Below, one piece after another: positions 1 through 8,487 of a DNA stretch of 64,000 bases. A program made the position numbers and the translations under genes. This DNA comes from JARYMI01 sp037444845. GTDB lineage: Bacteria; Acidobacteriota; Aminicenantia; Aminicenantales; UBA8522. Position 1 is the first letter of the stretch; the number at the start of each line of letters is the position of its first letter. The stretch spans positions 1 through 64,000 of the forward strand of contig JBBILQ010000004.1 in NCBI GenBank assembly GCA_037444845.1, given 5' to 3'. Under the pieces are notes generated by a model, which saw only the letters and a program-made list of their open reading frames with translations, was not told where the DNA came from and did not search any database.

Positions 1-3
1 AAG

Positions 4-350
4 GCGTCTCGGAACCCTTACCCGAGACGCTTACCTTTATCCCCTCCGACCTGCCAGTGTCCCGTCTCGTAAGTACCTTGCCAAAGTCCTCCGCCAAGAC
101 GGGACACTTCCAAGGGGGAGTCAAGCTCCCCCCTCGGCGCTTCGCTCCGCTCCGCTGACCCCCTGAGGGGAACGACGCCGTCCCCCTCAAACTCCCCCGC
201 GGTGGTGCGTCTTCAGGGACCGCGACTTAAGTGAAGTTATTTATGAGACGCACCACTAGAAAGACGCCAGCATCTCTCAACCCCCCTTTGATTGCCCAAA
301 GGGGGTAGGGGGATTTAATGCCTAAAAAATTATGTTTGAAGGCGTCTTTC
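4..350. repeat. String of GC-rich hairpins (non-coding)
   Basis: No convincing gene lies in the first 494 bases. Instead there is a chain of inverted repeats: GCGTCTCGG (4-12) with 22-30; AGTGTCCCGTCT (56-67) with 97-108, a perfect 12 bp; GGGGGAG (114-120) with 126-132; CGGCG (135-139) with 176-180, enclosing CCCCTGAGGGG (160-170); GTGGTGCGTCT (202-212) with 246-256; and GAAAGACGCC (259-268) with 341-350. A similar chain sits at 39630-39839. Repeat or structured element; function unknown. Confidence 0.6.
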
Positions 351-494
351 GCCGAGAGGGGTAGGGGTGGTTAACAGAAGGTCTCCTCTTTATGGGTGAG
401 GCGGTGGGCCCAAAAATTCACCCCCCAAATCATACCTGGAGATGATGTCATTTTGTTTCTTATTGTCCCATAATCAAATCCATCGGAGAATTCC

Positions 495-2144
495 ATGAAG
501 GAAACCCCGCCTTTAGTCCAGAGCAAGAAAAAAGGCAGGCTGAAAAACAAGGCACTTCAAAACAAAAATGCTAACCTCGCCAAACTCGAGCGACGGCTGG
601 CTGGCCTCGAGAAAAAGGACGCAGAGCACCGGCTGGTAGAAAAGGCTCTCCGGGAAAGCGAGGAAAAATACCGTCTCGTCGTTAACAGAGCAAGCGACGG
701 CATCGCCATTGTCCAGGACGGCGTTTTCCGCTTTGTCAACCCGAGGCTGGTCGAGATGGGCGGTTACACTGTTGATGAGTTGACAGGACGTCCGTTCAAG
801 GCTTTCCTGACGCAAGAAGAGGTCGAGAATATTCGCAAGGTCTACGCTGGCCATCCGTCCGAGGTCAATAATCCAACGATATTCGAGATGCACCTGCGCC
901 AAAAAAACGGCGAATCCATATTTGCTGAGATTAACGCGAGCATCATCCCCTACCAGAACAGGACAGCGGTCCTGGCCATCGTTCGAGATTTTACCAAGAG
1001 GAAAAAATCGGAAATGATCAAGGAATCTATTTTCCGCATTTCCGAAGCCGCCATCTCTTCAGAAAGCCTGGAGGAGCTCTTCCTCTCCATCCATCAGGTC
1101 ATCTCCAACTTGATGCCGGCCAAAAACTTCTACATCGCTCTGTATGATTCTGAGGCCGACTCCCTCAGCTTCCCCTACTTTGTCGATGAGTACGACCAAC
1201 CCCCGCTTCCCAAGAAACCGGGAAAAGGCTTGACCGAGTACGTGCTCAGGACGGGCCGTCCCCTTTTAGCTTCACCGGAAGTCTTTGCCGAGCTTGAAGC
1301 CCGCGGCGAAGTCGAATCGATCGGCGCCCCCTCTATCGACTGGCTGGGCGTACCTTTGATCATCAACGGCACGACGATCGGGGTGTTGGTTGTCCAGAGC
1401 TACATAGAAGGAACCCGGTACGGCAAGGATGAAATGGACATCCTCAAGTTTGTCTCCGACCAGGTCGCCATGGCTGTCCATCGCAAGAAATCAGAAGCCA
1501 ATATCAAAGCTTCCCTCGAAGAGAAAGAAGTCCTGCTGCGGGAAGTCCATCATCGGGTCAAGAACAACATGCAGGTCATCTCATCTCTGCTTAACCTCCA
1601 GTCCCGCCGCATCGCCGACCCCGCTGTCCTCGAAATGTTCAAGGAATCCCAGCGCCGCATCCGGTCCATGGCTCTCGTCCATGAACGCCTCTACCAGTCT
1701 TCCAATTTCTCTCGCATCGAGTTCTCGAGCTACCTTCGTAACCTCGCCACCCATCTCTTCCACTCCTGCCAGGCCGACTCCTCCCGTATCCATCTCAGGT
1801 TAGACCTCGAAGAGGTGTTCCTCAACATCAACACGGCCATCCCCTGCGGCCTGATTGTAAACGAGCTCGTTTCCAACGCCCTCAAGCATGCTTTCCCGGC
1901 CGGCCGGAGCGGTGAGGTAGCGGTGGAGCTGCGGCGGATGGAAGAGGGCAGTTGCTTGCTGCGGGTAAAAGATGACGGCGTGGGCTTTCCCGAGGGTGTG
2001 GACTTCCGCCAGACCGAGACGCTGGGCCTTCAGATTGTTGTCACCCTGGTCAGCCAGGTTGCCGGGGAGCTCAAGGTCGAGCGTCAAAACGGCACCGCGT
2101 TCACGCTCGTCTTCAACGAGCTGCCAATGAAAAAAAGGGCCTGA
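495..2144 (+). CDS. Sensor histidine kinase (PAS-GAF-HisKA_2)
   Basis: Cytoplasmic sensor kinase of 549 residues with no membrane segment. It has an N-terminal charged coiled coil (about 10-60), a PAS domain (about 55-175), a GAF domain (about 190-335), and a dimerisation box EVHHRVKNNMQ with the phospho-acceptor His near 352. The H-box is of the HisKA_2 type, common in kinases that answer to stand-alone or HD-GYP regulators. A GHKL ATPase follows, with NELVSNALKHAF and DDGVGFP. The start ATG has GGAG about 7 bases upstream. The response regulator gene starts 4 bases after the stop, so the two form a co-transcribed pair. The signal sensed by PAS/GAF is unknown. Confidence 0.9.
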   Translation: MKETPPLVQSKKKGRLKNKALQNKNANLAKLERRLAGLEKKDAEHRLVEKALRESEEKYRLVVNRASDGIAIVQDGVFRFVNPRLVEMGGYTVDELTGRPFKAFLTQEEVENIRKVYAGHPSEVNNPTIFEMHLRQKNGESIFAEINASIIPYQNRTAVLAIVRDFTKRKKSEMIKESIFRISEAAISSESLEELFLSIHQVISNLMPAKNFYIALYDSEADSLSFPYFVDEYDQPPLPKKPGKGLTEYVLRTGRPLLASPEVFAELEARGEVESIGAPSIDWLGVPLIINGTTIGVLVVQSYIEGTRYGKDEMDILKFVSDQVAMAVHRKKSEANIKASLEEKEVLLREVHHRVKNNMQVISSLLNLQSRRIADPAVLEMFKESQRRIRSMALVHERLYQSSNFSRIEFSSYLRNLATHLFHSCQADSSRIHLRLDLEEVFLNINTAIPCGLIVNELVSNALKHAFPAGRSGEVAVELRRMEEGSCLLRVKDDGVGFPEGVDFRQTETLGLQIVVTLVSQVAGELKVERQNGTAFTLVFNELPMKKRA

Positions 2145-2148
2145 GCAG

Positions 2149-3522
2149 ATGGGCGGCATCCGGATTGTGATTGTCGAGGATGAGGGCCTTGTCGCCCGCG
2201 ATGTAGAGAACATGGCCAGGAACGTGGGATACAAAGTCTGCGGCATCGCCAACACAGCCGATGAAGCCGTCGAGATGGCTGGCCGCTTCCGTCCCGACCT
2301 TGTCCTCATGGACGTCGTTATCAAGGGGACTCTGGACGGGATCGCTGCGGCCGAGAAAATCTGGGAATCTTTCCGTGTTCCGGTCATCTACGTCACAGCC
2401 TACGCCGACGAACTGACCATCGAGCGGGCCACGATTACCGAACTCTTCGGGTACATCCTCAAGCCGTTCGACGAAAGGGAGCTCAAGATCGCCGTCGAAA
2501 TGGCCTTCTACAAATCGCGGATGGCCATGAAGCTCAGGGAAAGGGAAGAATGGCTGTCGGCCGTGCTCAAGAGCATCGGGGACGGCGTCATTGCCACCAG
2601 CCAAGATGGTCTTATCACCTTCATGAACCCGCTGGCCGAAAAGCTCACCGGCTGGCGCTATGACGAGGCGTTGAGAAGACCTCTGGCCGAAGTCTTCAAG
2701 GCTGTCGAATTCGCAAGAGGAGCCGGGGCGGCGTCAGAACCCAGCGTCGAGCCGCTGGACGGAAAGGTCAGCGTGCACCGGGAGCGGATTCTCTGCGCCA
2801 GGGACGGCCAGGCCTTTCCTATTGAAGAAACAGTCATGCCCCTGAATGCCTCGCAAGGGAACCCGAGCGGTCACGTCCTGATCTTCCGCGACATCTCCTT
2901 CCGGAAACAAGCGGAGCAGGCGCTCAAAGAAAGCTGGGAGAACCTGCATCAGGCCCTGGAAGGAGCGATCCAGGCTATGGCCTTGACGATCGAGATCAGG
3001 GACCCCTACACGGCCGGCCATCAACGCCGGGTGAGCAAGCTTTCTTGCGCCATCGCCAACGAAATGGGCCTGCCGCAGGACCAGATCGAGGGCATCCGCG
3101 TTGCCGGCGATATCCACGACATCGGCAAAATCTACGTCCCGGCCGAAATCCTCAGCAAGCCCGGTCAGATCACAGCCATCGAGTACGGGATTATCAAGAC
3201 GCATCCCCAGGTCGGCTACGACATCCTCAAAACGATCAAGTTCCCCTGGCCGGTGGCCCAGATTGTCCTCCAGCATCACGAACATTTGGACGGCTCGGGG
3301 TATCCGCTGGGCTTGTCCGGCGATCAAATCCTCAAAGAATCTAAGATTCTCATCGTGGCTGACACTGTCGAAGCCATGTCTTCCCACAGGCCTTATCGCC
3401 CTGCCCAAGGAATTGACAAGGCCCTCGAGGAAATCATCCAGCACAAAGGGCTTTTCTATGATCCCGAGGTCGTTGACGCCTGTGTGAGGCTCTTTGAGGA
3501 GAAGGGCTTTCGGTTTGACTGA
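2149..3522 (+). CDS. Response regulator with PAS and HD-GYP domains
   Basis: 457 residues. A receiver domain (1-125) carries the acidic pair ED near 10-11 and a phospho-acceptor Asp at 55 in LVLMD. A PAS domain (about 130-255) and an HD-GYP domain (about 275-450) follow. The latter has GDIHDIGK and HHEHLDGSGYP, the metal-binding and GYP signatures of cyclic-di-GMP phosphodiesterases. It most likely degrades c-di-GMP when phosphorylated by the kinase encoded just upstream. That activity is known for the family and not proven here, since some HD-GYP proteins act on other cyclic dinucleotides. The two tRNA genes downstream lie on the opposite strand. Confidence 0.9.
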   Translation: MGGIRIVIVEDEGLVARDVENMARNVGYKVCGIANTADEAVEMAGRFRPDLVLMDVVIKGTLDGIAAAEKIWESFRVPVIYVTAYADELTIERATITELFGYILKPFDERELKIAVEMAFYKSRMAMKLREREEWLSAVLKSIGDGVIATSQDGLITFMNPLAEKLTGWRYDEALRRPLAEVFKAVEFARGAGAASEPSVEPLDGKVSVHRERILCARDGQAFPIEETVMPLNASQGNPSGHVLIFRDISFRKQAEQALKESWENLHQALEGAIQAMALTIEIRDPYTAGHQRRVSKLSCAIANEMGLPQDQIEGIRVAGDIHDIGKIYVPAEILSKPGQITAIEYGIIKTHPQVGYDILKTIKFPWPVAQIVLQHHEHLDGSGYPLGLSGDQILKESKILIVADTVEAMSSHRPYRPAQGIDKALEEIIQHKGLFYDPEVVDACVRLFEEKGFRFD

Positions 3523-3560
3523 GCCCGCGAAATTTTTTTTAGCCAACAAAGAGAGGAAAG

Positions 3561-3635
3561 CGCCCCCGACGGGATTTGAACCCGTGTTGCCGCCTTGAAA
3601 GGGCGATGTCCTAGTCCGGGCTAGACGACAGGGGC
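3561..3635 (-). tRNA. tRNA-Glu (anticodon TTC)
   Basis: On the minus strand the sequence folds as a tRNA. Acceptor GCCCCTG pairs with CGGGGGC, the anticodon loop CTTTCAA lies in a CGCC/GGCG stem, and the T-loop is GTTCAAATC. Anticodon TTC reads Glu. The 3' CCA is not encoded (the sequence continues CTTT). It lies 11 bases from tRNA-Lys and is probably transcribed after it. Confidence 0.93.
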
Positions 3636-3646
3636 GGGGAGCAAAA

Positions 3647-3721
3647 TGGTGAGCCGTGCTGGACTCGAACCAGCGACACCCGGCTTAAAAGGCCGGTGCT
3701 CTCCCTCTGAGCTAACGGCCC
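3647..3721 (-). tRNA. tRNA-Lys (anticodon TTT)
   Basis: Minus-strand cloverleaf. Acceptor GGGCCGT pairs with ACGGCTC (one G-T pair), the D-arm is TAGCTCAGAGGGAGAGCA, the anticodon loop CTTTTAA gives TTT (Lys), and the T-loop is GTTCGAGTC. Here the terminal CCA is encoded at 3647-3649, unlike the neighbouring tRNA-Glu. Confidence 0.93.
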
Positions 3722-3771
3722 CCGCAAAAATGGAGTATTATTTATAAAGGATTAGGAGAAAAGAGTCAATA

Positions 3772-4476
3772 TCAGCTGAGCGGTACAACCTTGGCGATGA
3801 CCCATCTGCCCCGCCGCGTGAGGTTGATCGCTTCATCCCTTAGCTCGTATCGTACCAGGTAAAACCGGTAGGTCCTTGTCTGGCCGTCTTTGCCCACGAC
3901 TTTAACGTCAACGTCTTTGAAGTGAACGGTTCCTGTTAGATCTCTGATGTTGGAAACTTCGCTTCCGGCGCCGAGAGAGAAAACAGAGATTTCCTGTTCC
4001 TTCTGGGCGGCAGCTTTGGCCTCATTGTAATCTTTCTGAAGCTGTCGATGAACTTCTCTTTTCTGCTCGAACAGCGCAGTGGCTTCATCCGCTTTTTTCT
4101 TGGCGGCAGCTCTGGCCGCGCCCGTCCGGGCCGCCTTGAGCTCTTCTTCAGCGCCGTACTTGGCGTCTTCAGCGTCCATGACCGGGGCGACGTGTTCTTC
4201 CAGCTTCTTTTTCAGCTCCAGTTCCGTCTTGTTCAAATCAGGGAGCTTGGCCGGCTGGACCTTCTCTTCACTGACGCTTACGATCTCCCAAGTCTGCACA
4301 TCGATGGATTGAGGCTCAACGGCCATGGTCGACATGGTCATCGTATCCTTCAGAGAGATGGCGTGGAAATACCTCTCCAAAAGACCTTTTTCGGGATGGG
4401 ATTTGCAGCTCTGGAAGGTGAGCATGACAGAAAGAAAAGAGATGACACCGAGGACGATAAGGCCTTTTCTTCTCAT
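3772..4476 (-). CDS. Putative lipoprotein with Ala/Lys/Glu-rich helix
   Basis: About 234 residues. The start is placed at the ATG at 4476 because AGGAGG (4481-4486) sits just upstream; an earlier in-frame ATG would begin inside that ribosome binding site. The N-terminus is a lipoprotein signal: MRRK, a hydrophobic stretch, then LTFQSC with the lipobox Cys. The middle (about 85-165) is rich in Ala, Lys and Glu and probably helical or coiled-coil. The C-terminal third is beta-like and ends in GRWVIAKVVPLS. No known family is recognised. It is divergent from the hydrogenase genes and shares their upstream region. Membrane-anchored location is inferred from the lipobox. Confidence 0.7.
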   Translation of the reverse strand: MRRKGLIVLGVISFLSVMLTFQSCKSHPEKGLLERYFHAISLKDTMTMSTMAVEPQSIDVQTWEIVSVSEEKVQPAKLPDLNKTELELKKKLEEHVAPVMDAEDAKYGAEEELKAARTGAARAAAKKKADEATALFEQKREVHRQLQKDYNEAKAAAQKEQEISVFSLGAGSEVSNIRDLTGTVHFKDVDVKVVGKDGQTRTYRFYLVRYELRDEAINLTRRGRWVIAKVVPLS

Positions 4477-4590
4477 AGTTCCTCCTCCCAAGAAAGATTG
4501 TCTTTCTTTTAACTCAATTCTACTTCTTTTTCAAAGAAAAAACAAGCGCCAATTTTTATCCTTTTTTTCTGTGAAAAAAGAGTTGACCAG

Positions 4591-4617
4591 TTGACAAGTT
4601 AATCCTATTTTTATAAT
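4591..4617 (+). promoter_or_regulatory. Putative sigma-70 promoter for hydrogenase 1
   Basis: TTGACA at 4591-4596 and TATAAT at 4612-4617, separated by 15 bases, which is short. A strong Shine-Dalgarno AAGGAGG follows at 4655-4661, 6 bases before the ATG of the small subunit gene. Confidence 0.5.
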
Positions 4618-4667
4618 CTATTACGCTTCAAAGAGGTCTTTGGAATAAAAAATCAAGGAGGAAAAAG

Positions 4668-5591
4668 ATGGCTGTCAGACTTGCAGAAGAGTGGTTCACC
4701 ATCTGTGCGGGATGCGAAGTCACCATCCTTGACATCGGAGAGCCGCTCCTCGACCTTCTGCCCAAGTTAGAGATCGTTCACATGCCGGTCCTCATGGATC
4801 ATAAAATGTGGGGACAGAAGGGAGACGAGACAGGCCCGAAAATTCCTGATGCTGATGTCGGAATCATTTCTGGAGGAATCCGGACAGAAGAGAACAAAGA
4901 AATAGCTGAAGAGATGAGGAAAAAGTGCAAAACGCTCATCGCTTTAGGGACGTGTGCTTGCTACGGCGGCATCCCCGCTCTGGCCAATCAATTTTTGGTT
5001 GATGAAATTTATGACAAAGTCTTTCGAGGCTGCGTTTCCACTGATTCGGCAGCTACCCCCACTGGAGTGTCACCCTTCACTGATCGAATTTATGCCCTTC
5101 ATGAAGTCGTTAAAGTTGACCTCAAGCTGCCGGGTTGCCCGACGACGCCGGAAATGGTCGCCGAGGCGCTGACCGCCCTCTTAGAAGGAAGAGAGCTCAG
5201 CCTTCAAGCGAAAAGTGTCTGCGACGAATGTCCGACGATCAGGGAAAAAAAGGCTGTGACCAGTCTAAAGAGACCCCTTGAGCCCGTTGATTTTGTGCCA
5301 GGCAAGCCCCTTGATACTGTCCGCTGTTTTATGGAACAGGGCTTTCTGTGCAATGGCCCCGCCACAAGATCAGGCTGCGGTGGAGCGGAGAAGACCCCTC
5401 GCTGCATAAAAGCCTATGTGCCTTGCCGGGGATGTTTTGGCCCTCTCTCGGATACAGCCAACCCGATGGTTGACATGATGGGAGCTCTGTCCACGATCGG
5501 TCTTGATGTCAAGCAAATACCAGACCGCGCCGCAACATTTAACAGGTTTTCCGGGGCCGGTCGTCTGCGGCCCCTGCCCAAAAGGAGTTAA
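4668..5591 (+). CDS. mvhG: [NiFe]-hydrogenase small subunit, Mvh-like (group 3)
   Basis: 307 residues. Electron-transfer small subunit of a cytoplasmic group 3 [NiFe]-hydrogenase. There is no Tat signal, and the N-terminus enters directly into the flavodoxin-like fold with the proximal-cluster motif CAGC (residues 13-16). Further cluster ligands lie in GTCACYGG, in LPGCPTTP and in the Cys-rich C-terminal half (CDECP, GFLCNGPATRSGCGG, CRGCFGP), suggesting three [4Fe-4S] clusters. Length matches MvhG/VhuG rather than the shorter HoxY. The large subunit begins 3 bases after the stop. No mvhD lies beside this pair; its partner may be encoded in the 20-31 kb divergon. Confidence 0.88.
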   Translation: MAVRLAEEWFTICAGCEVTILDIGEPLLDLLPKLEIVHMPVLMDHKMWGQKGDETGPKIPDADVGIISGGIRTEENKEIAEEMRKKCKTLIALGTCACYGGIPALANQFLVDEIYDKVFRGCVSTDSAATPTGVSPFTDRIYALHEVVKVDLKLPGCPTTPEMVAEALTALLEGRELSLQAKSVCDECPTIREKKAVTSLKRPLEPVDFVPGKPLDTVRCFMEQGFLCNGPATRSGCGGAEKTPRCIKAYVPCRGCFGPLSDTANPMVDMMGALSTIGLDVKQIPDRAATFNRFSGAGRLRPLPKRS

Positions 5592-5594
5592 ATC

Positions 5595-7040
5595 ATGGGA
5601 AAAACACTCACTATTCAGCCAGTCACAAGGATCGAAGGGCACGCTAAGATCACCATCCAGCTCGACGATGCTGGAAACGTCAGCGACACTCAAGTCAACG
5701 TCCTTGAATTAAGAGGCTTTGAGAAATTCTGTATCGGCAGGCCCGTCGAGGAGATGCCCAGGATCACCACGCGGATATGCGGGGTTTGCCCCTGGTCTCA
5801 TCATAACGCTTCGGCCAAGGCGACGGATGCGGTGTTCGGAGTCGACCCGTCTTCTGCAGGAAAAAAGCTGAGAGAACTGTGCAACAGCATTGCTTATATG
5901 GAAGAGCATATCCTCCACTTCTTCTTTCTGGCAGGAGCCGATTTCGTGCTCGGGCCGGGTGCTGATTACAGAATCAGGAATGTGCTCGGAATTGTCGGCG
6001 CAGCCCCGGATATCGCCAGGAAAGTCGTGAGGTGCAGACATATGGCCGCCAAGATGCTGGAAGAGATTGCGGGGAAAGCCATCCACCCCGACGCGGCCGT
6101 TCCCGGCGGGTTCAGCCGTCCTTTGTTAGAGGAAGAAAGAAAAGAGCTGAAGAAGATGGCTGATGAACTACTCGAGTTCTGCAAATTCTCCATCTCCTTC
6201 GCCAAAGAGAACCTCTTTCCCAAGTACTTGGATGTCGTCCAATCCTTGGGCGTCATCAAAACAGGTTTCTTAGGGACCGTGAAAGAAGACGGGTCGATGG
6301 ACCTTTACCACGGAAAACTGAGGATGATGCAGACGGACGGCTCTTATGAGGATTTCGAGGTCAAAAACTATACTGACTATATCAGCGAGCATGTCGAACC
6401 CTGGTCCTATCTGAAGTTCCCCTACATGAAGAAGGCGGGTGCATTCTCGATGGATCTGGATAAGCCAAACGGTATTTACCGGACCAACACGCTGGCCAGG
6501 ATAAATGTTTGTGACAGGATCGACACTCCGCTCGCCCAGGCGGAATTTCAGGAATTCAGGGAAAAATTCGGCCGTCCGGCCCAGCAGACGTTGCTTTATC
6601 ACTGGGCCAGGTTAATCGAGCTCGTCTACAATGCAGAGAATACAGTGCGGCTCCTTGAAGACCCTGAAATCACCAGCACCGACATCAGAAAAAAGGTCGA
6701 GCCAAGAGCGGCCAGAGGCGTCGGCAGCGTCGAAGCACCCAGAGGAACGCTGATTCATGACTATGAAACAGACGAAAACGGGCTCGTCACCAATGTGAAC
6801 CTGATTGTTGGCACGACGCACAATAACGCTCCGATCAACATGTCTGTTAAAAGTGCGGCCAAGGACCTGATCAAAAACGGTCATTATAGCGAAGAAATCC
6901 TGAATAAAGTCGAGATGATGATCCGGGCTCATGATCCCTGTTTGTCCTGTGCCACTCACACGCTGGACGGCAAAATCGGCCTGAAGATTCACATCGTTGA
7001 TCCTGAAGGAAACAGTTTAGCCACGTTTTCCAACGTCTAA
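5595..7040 (+). CDS. mvhA: [NiFe]-hydrogenase large subunit, Mvh-like (group 3)
   Basis: 481 residues. Catalytic subunit binding the NiFe(CN)2CO centre. The N-terminal motif RICGVCPWSHH supplies Cys62 and Cys65. The C-terminal motif DPCLSCATH ends at His455 and is followed by a 26-residue tail that a maturation protease would be expected to remove. The protease gene follows 56 bases downstream. GxLxHxY-type active-site surroundings (RGTLIHDY) are also present. It pairs with the small subunit just upstream. It probably reversibly oxidises H2 in the cytoplasm and passes electrons to an Hdr- or NuoF-type partner. It is a paralogue of the large subunit at 32131-33591. Confidence 0.92.
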   Translation: MGKTLTIQPVTRIEGHAKITIQLDDAGNVSDTQVNVLELRGFEKFCIGRPVEEMPRITTRICGVCPWSHHNASAKATDAVFGVDPSSAGKKLRELCNSIAYMEEHILHFFFLAGADFVLGPGADYRIRNVLGIVGAAPDIARKVVRCRHMAAKMLEEIAGKAIHPDAAVPGGFSRPLLEEERKELKKMADELLEFCKFSISFAKENLFPKYLDVVQSLGVIKTGFLGTVKEDGSMDLYHGKLRMMQTDGSYEDFEVKNYTDYISEHVEPWSYLKFPYMKKAGAFSMDLDKPNGIYRTNTLARINVCDRIDTPLAQAEFQEFREKFGRPAQQTLLYHWARLIELVYNAENTVRLLEDPEITSTDIRKKVEPRAARGVGSVEAPRGTLIHDYETDENGLVTNVNLIVGTTHNNAPINMSVKSAAKDLIKNGHYSEEILNKVEMMIRAHDPCLSCATHTLDGKIGLKIHIVDPEGNSLATFSNV

Positions 7041-7096
7041 AGATTGACCTGACCAGCTTCGAAGCTTCTAACGAAGAGTGATGGTTCTGCGGAAAA

Positions 7097-7591
7097 ATGG
7101 ACCAACTCCCCATCTACTGTCAAAAAGAAATCCTCATCGCCGGCTGCGGAAATAGGCTTTTTGGCGACGATGGCTTCGGCCCCGAAGTCGTCGACTACCT
7201 GCTGAGCCACCATGACATTCCAAGCAATGTCTGCCTTCTTGACGTGGGCACAGGAATCAGAAAAATCCTGTTCACTATCTCTTTAAGCGAGCCCCGGCCT
7301 AAAGAAATCGTGATTGTCGACGCGGTGGATAAAGGGAGAAAGCCGGGTGAAATTTTTGAAATGACCATTGATGAAATCCCGAAAGAGAAAACGGATGATT
7401 TCTCAATTCACCAGGTTCCTTCTTCAAACCTCCTGAGGGAATTGCAGGACTTTTGCTCGGTTAAAGTGAGAGTGATGGCCTGCCAGATAAAAGAAATACC
7501 AGAAACAATGCAAGCAGGATTATCTGAACCGGTAAGAAGAGCAGTCCCTCTGATGGCTCAAAGGATCGCGAACGAATACTTCTCCTGTTGA
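7097..7591 (+). CDS. Hydrogenase maturation protease
   Basis: 164 residues, HycI/HybD/FrhD endopeptidase family, which trims the C-terminal tail of the large subunit after nickel insertion. Visible family marks: GCGNRLFGDDGFGPEV near the N-terminus (first metal ligand in the GDD segment), IVDAVDKG (second acidic ligand) and SIHQVPSSNLL (the His ligand). The wording is closest to the F420/Mvh-type proteases. It is placed right behind the Mvh-like large subunit, so that is its likely substrate. A second free-standing protease gene lies at 44815-45294 and a fused copy at the end of the group 3b large subunit. Confidence 0.88.
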   Translation: MDQLPIYCQKEILIAGCGNRLFGDDGFGPEVVDYLLSHHDIPSNVCLLDVGTGIRKILFTISLSEPRPKEIVIVDAVDKGRKPGEIFEMTIDEIPKEKTDDFSIHQVPSSNLLRELQDFCSVKVRVMACQIKEIPETMQAGLSEPVRRAVPLMAQRIANEYFSC

Positions 7592-7682
7592 CTTTTGGCT
7601 GGCTGAATAGTTACTATCTATGAAGAGGTTGGATTCGTGGAATCGCCCGGAAATGCCGAAAAGGAGGACGGCCACTACCACC

Positions 7683-8036
7683 ATGACCTTAAGAGAAATC
7701 AAAGAACTCCTCCAAGCTGAAATCATAACCGGGGATGACCGTCTCGACGAAGAAATAACAGCCGCCGGAGCATCTGACCTCATGAGCGATGTCCTTGCTT
7801 TTGGCAAACCCGGAATCCTTCTTCTTACCGGCTTATCGCATTCTCAATCAGTCAGGACAGCAAGCATCATCGAAGCCAAAGCCATTATCTATGTTCGAGG
7901 GAAAAAACCGGATAAAGTGGGAGCCGAGTTGGCTCGCGAAAAAAGAATCCCCGTCCTCACAACCCGGCTCATGATGTACACAGCCTGCGGCCTTCTCTTC
8001 AGTCATGGCCTTAAGGGAATCAGCCCCGGCCCATAG
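7683..8036 (+). CDS. DRTGG-domain protein
   Basis: 117 residues from the ATG at 7683. Earlier in-frame ATGs at 7620 and 7653 are possible, but the family normally begins with a segment like MTLREIKELLQAEIITG. The AAGGAGG at 7659-7665 is further from this ATG than usual, so the start is uncertain. The single DRTGG domain (segment ASDLMSDVLAF and the following strands) is also found in HPr-kinase-like and phosphotransacetylase proteins. It is an unknown ligand or protein-binding module. It opens a six-gene regulatory cassette, and a second DRTGG protein lies at 9860-10201. Confidence 0.75.
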   Translation: MTLREIKELLQAEIITGDDRLDEEITAAGASDLMSDVLAFGKPGILLLTGLSHSQSVRTASIIEAKAIIYVRGKKPDKVGAELAREKRIPVLTTRLMMYTACGLLFSHGLKGISPGP

Positions 8037-8046
8037 AAAAATAGCC

Positions 8047-8487
8047 ATGCGTAACGAAATTATACTGTCGCAACGCTTTGAGATAAGAGGGGGGGATTTC
8101 AGCAATGCCGGAAAGGCATCCACCAGCATCAAGGAAATTCTCCAGGAGATCGGCATTGATTCTTCGATCATCATACGGGCCTCTATCGCCTCTTACGAGG
8201 CGGAAATGAACGTTGTTATGTATGCTCAAAGAGGCTCGCTCACTCTGAACATCACACCTGAGATACTCCATTTTAAGGTTGAAGACGATGGCCCTGGCAT
8301 TGAAAATATCGAATTGGCCATGCAGGAAGGCTTTTCCACGGCTACTGACAAAATGCGGGAGATGGGGTTTGGCGCCGGCATGGGGCTCCCCAATATAAAA
8401 AAGAACGCAGATGTATTTGAGATCTCTTCGAAGCCTGGCAAAGGAACATCGTTGGACATCATCATTAGCCTGAATGAAACAAAATAA
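8047..8487 (+). CDS. Anti-sigma-factor-like GHKL ATPase (RsbW type)
   Basis: About 146 residues if started at the ATG at 8047; an upstream ATG at 8005 would overlap the previous gene. The Bergerat ATP-binding fold is complete: SIASYEAEMNVVMYA (N box), EDDGPGIENIE (G1) and FGAGMGLPNIKKNAD (G2). There is no dimerisation/His-box domain, so it resembles RsbW/SpoIIAB serine kinases rather than histidine kinases. It sits between a DRTGG protein and the HydS-like protein. This points to a regulatory switch reading the redox state of the iron-sulfur protein. The target is unknown. Confidence 0.8.
   Translation: MRNEIILSQRFEIRGGDFSNAGKASTSIKEILQEIGIDSSIIIRASIASYEAEMNVVMYAQRGSLTLNITPEILHFKVEDDGPGIENIELAMQEGFSTATDKMREMGFGAGMGLPNIKKNADVFEISSKPGKGTSLDIIISLNETK

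Noticed and set aside
7..350. CRISPR array
   Set aside because: The repeats are inverted, unequal in length and not regularly spaced; no cas genes are near.
3526..3540. Terminator after the HD-GYP gene (T-run)
   Set aside because: There is a T-run but no stable stem before it.
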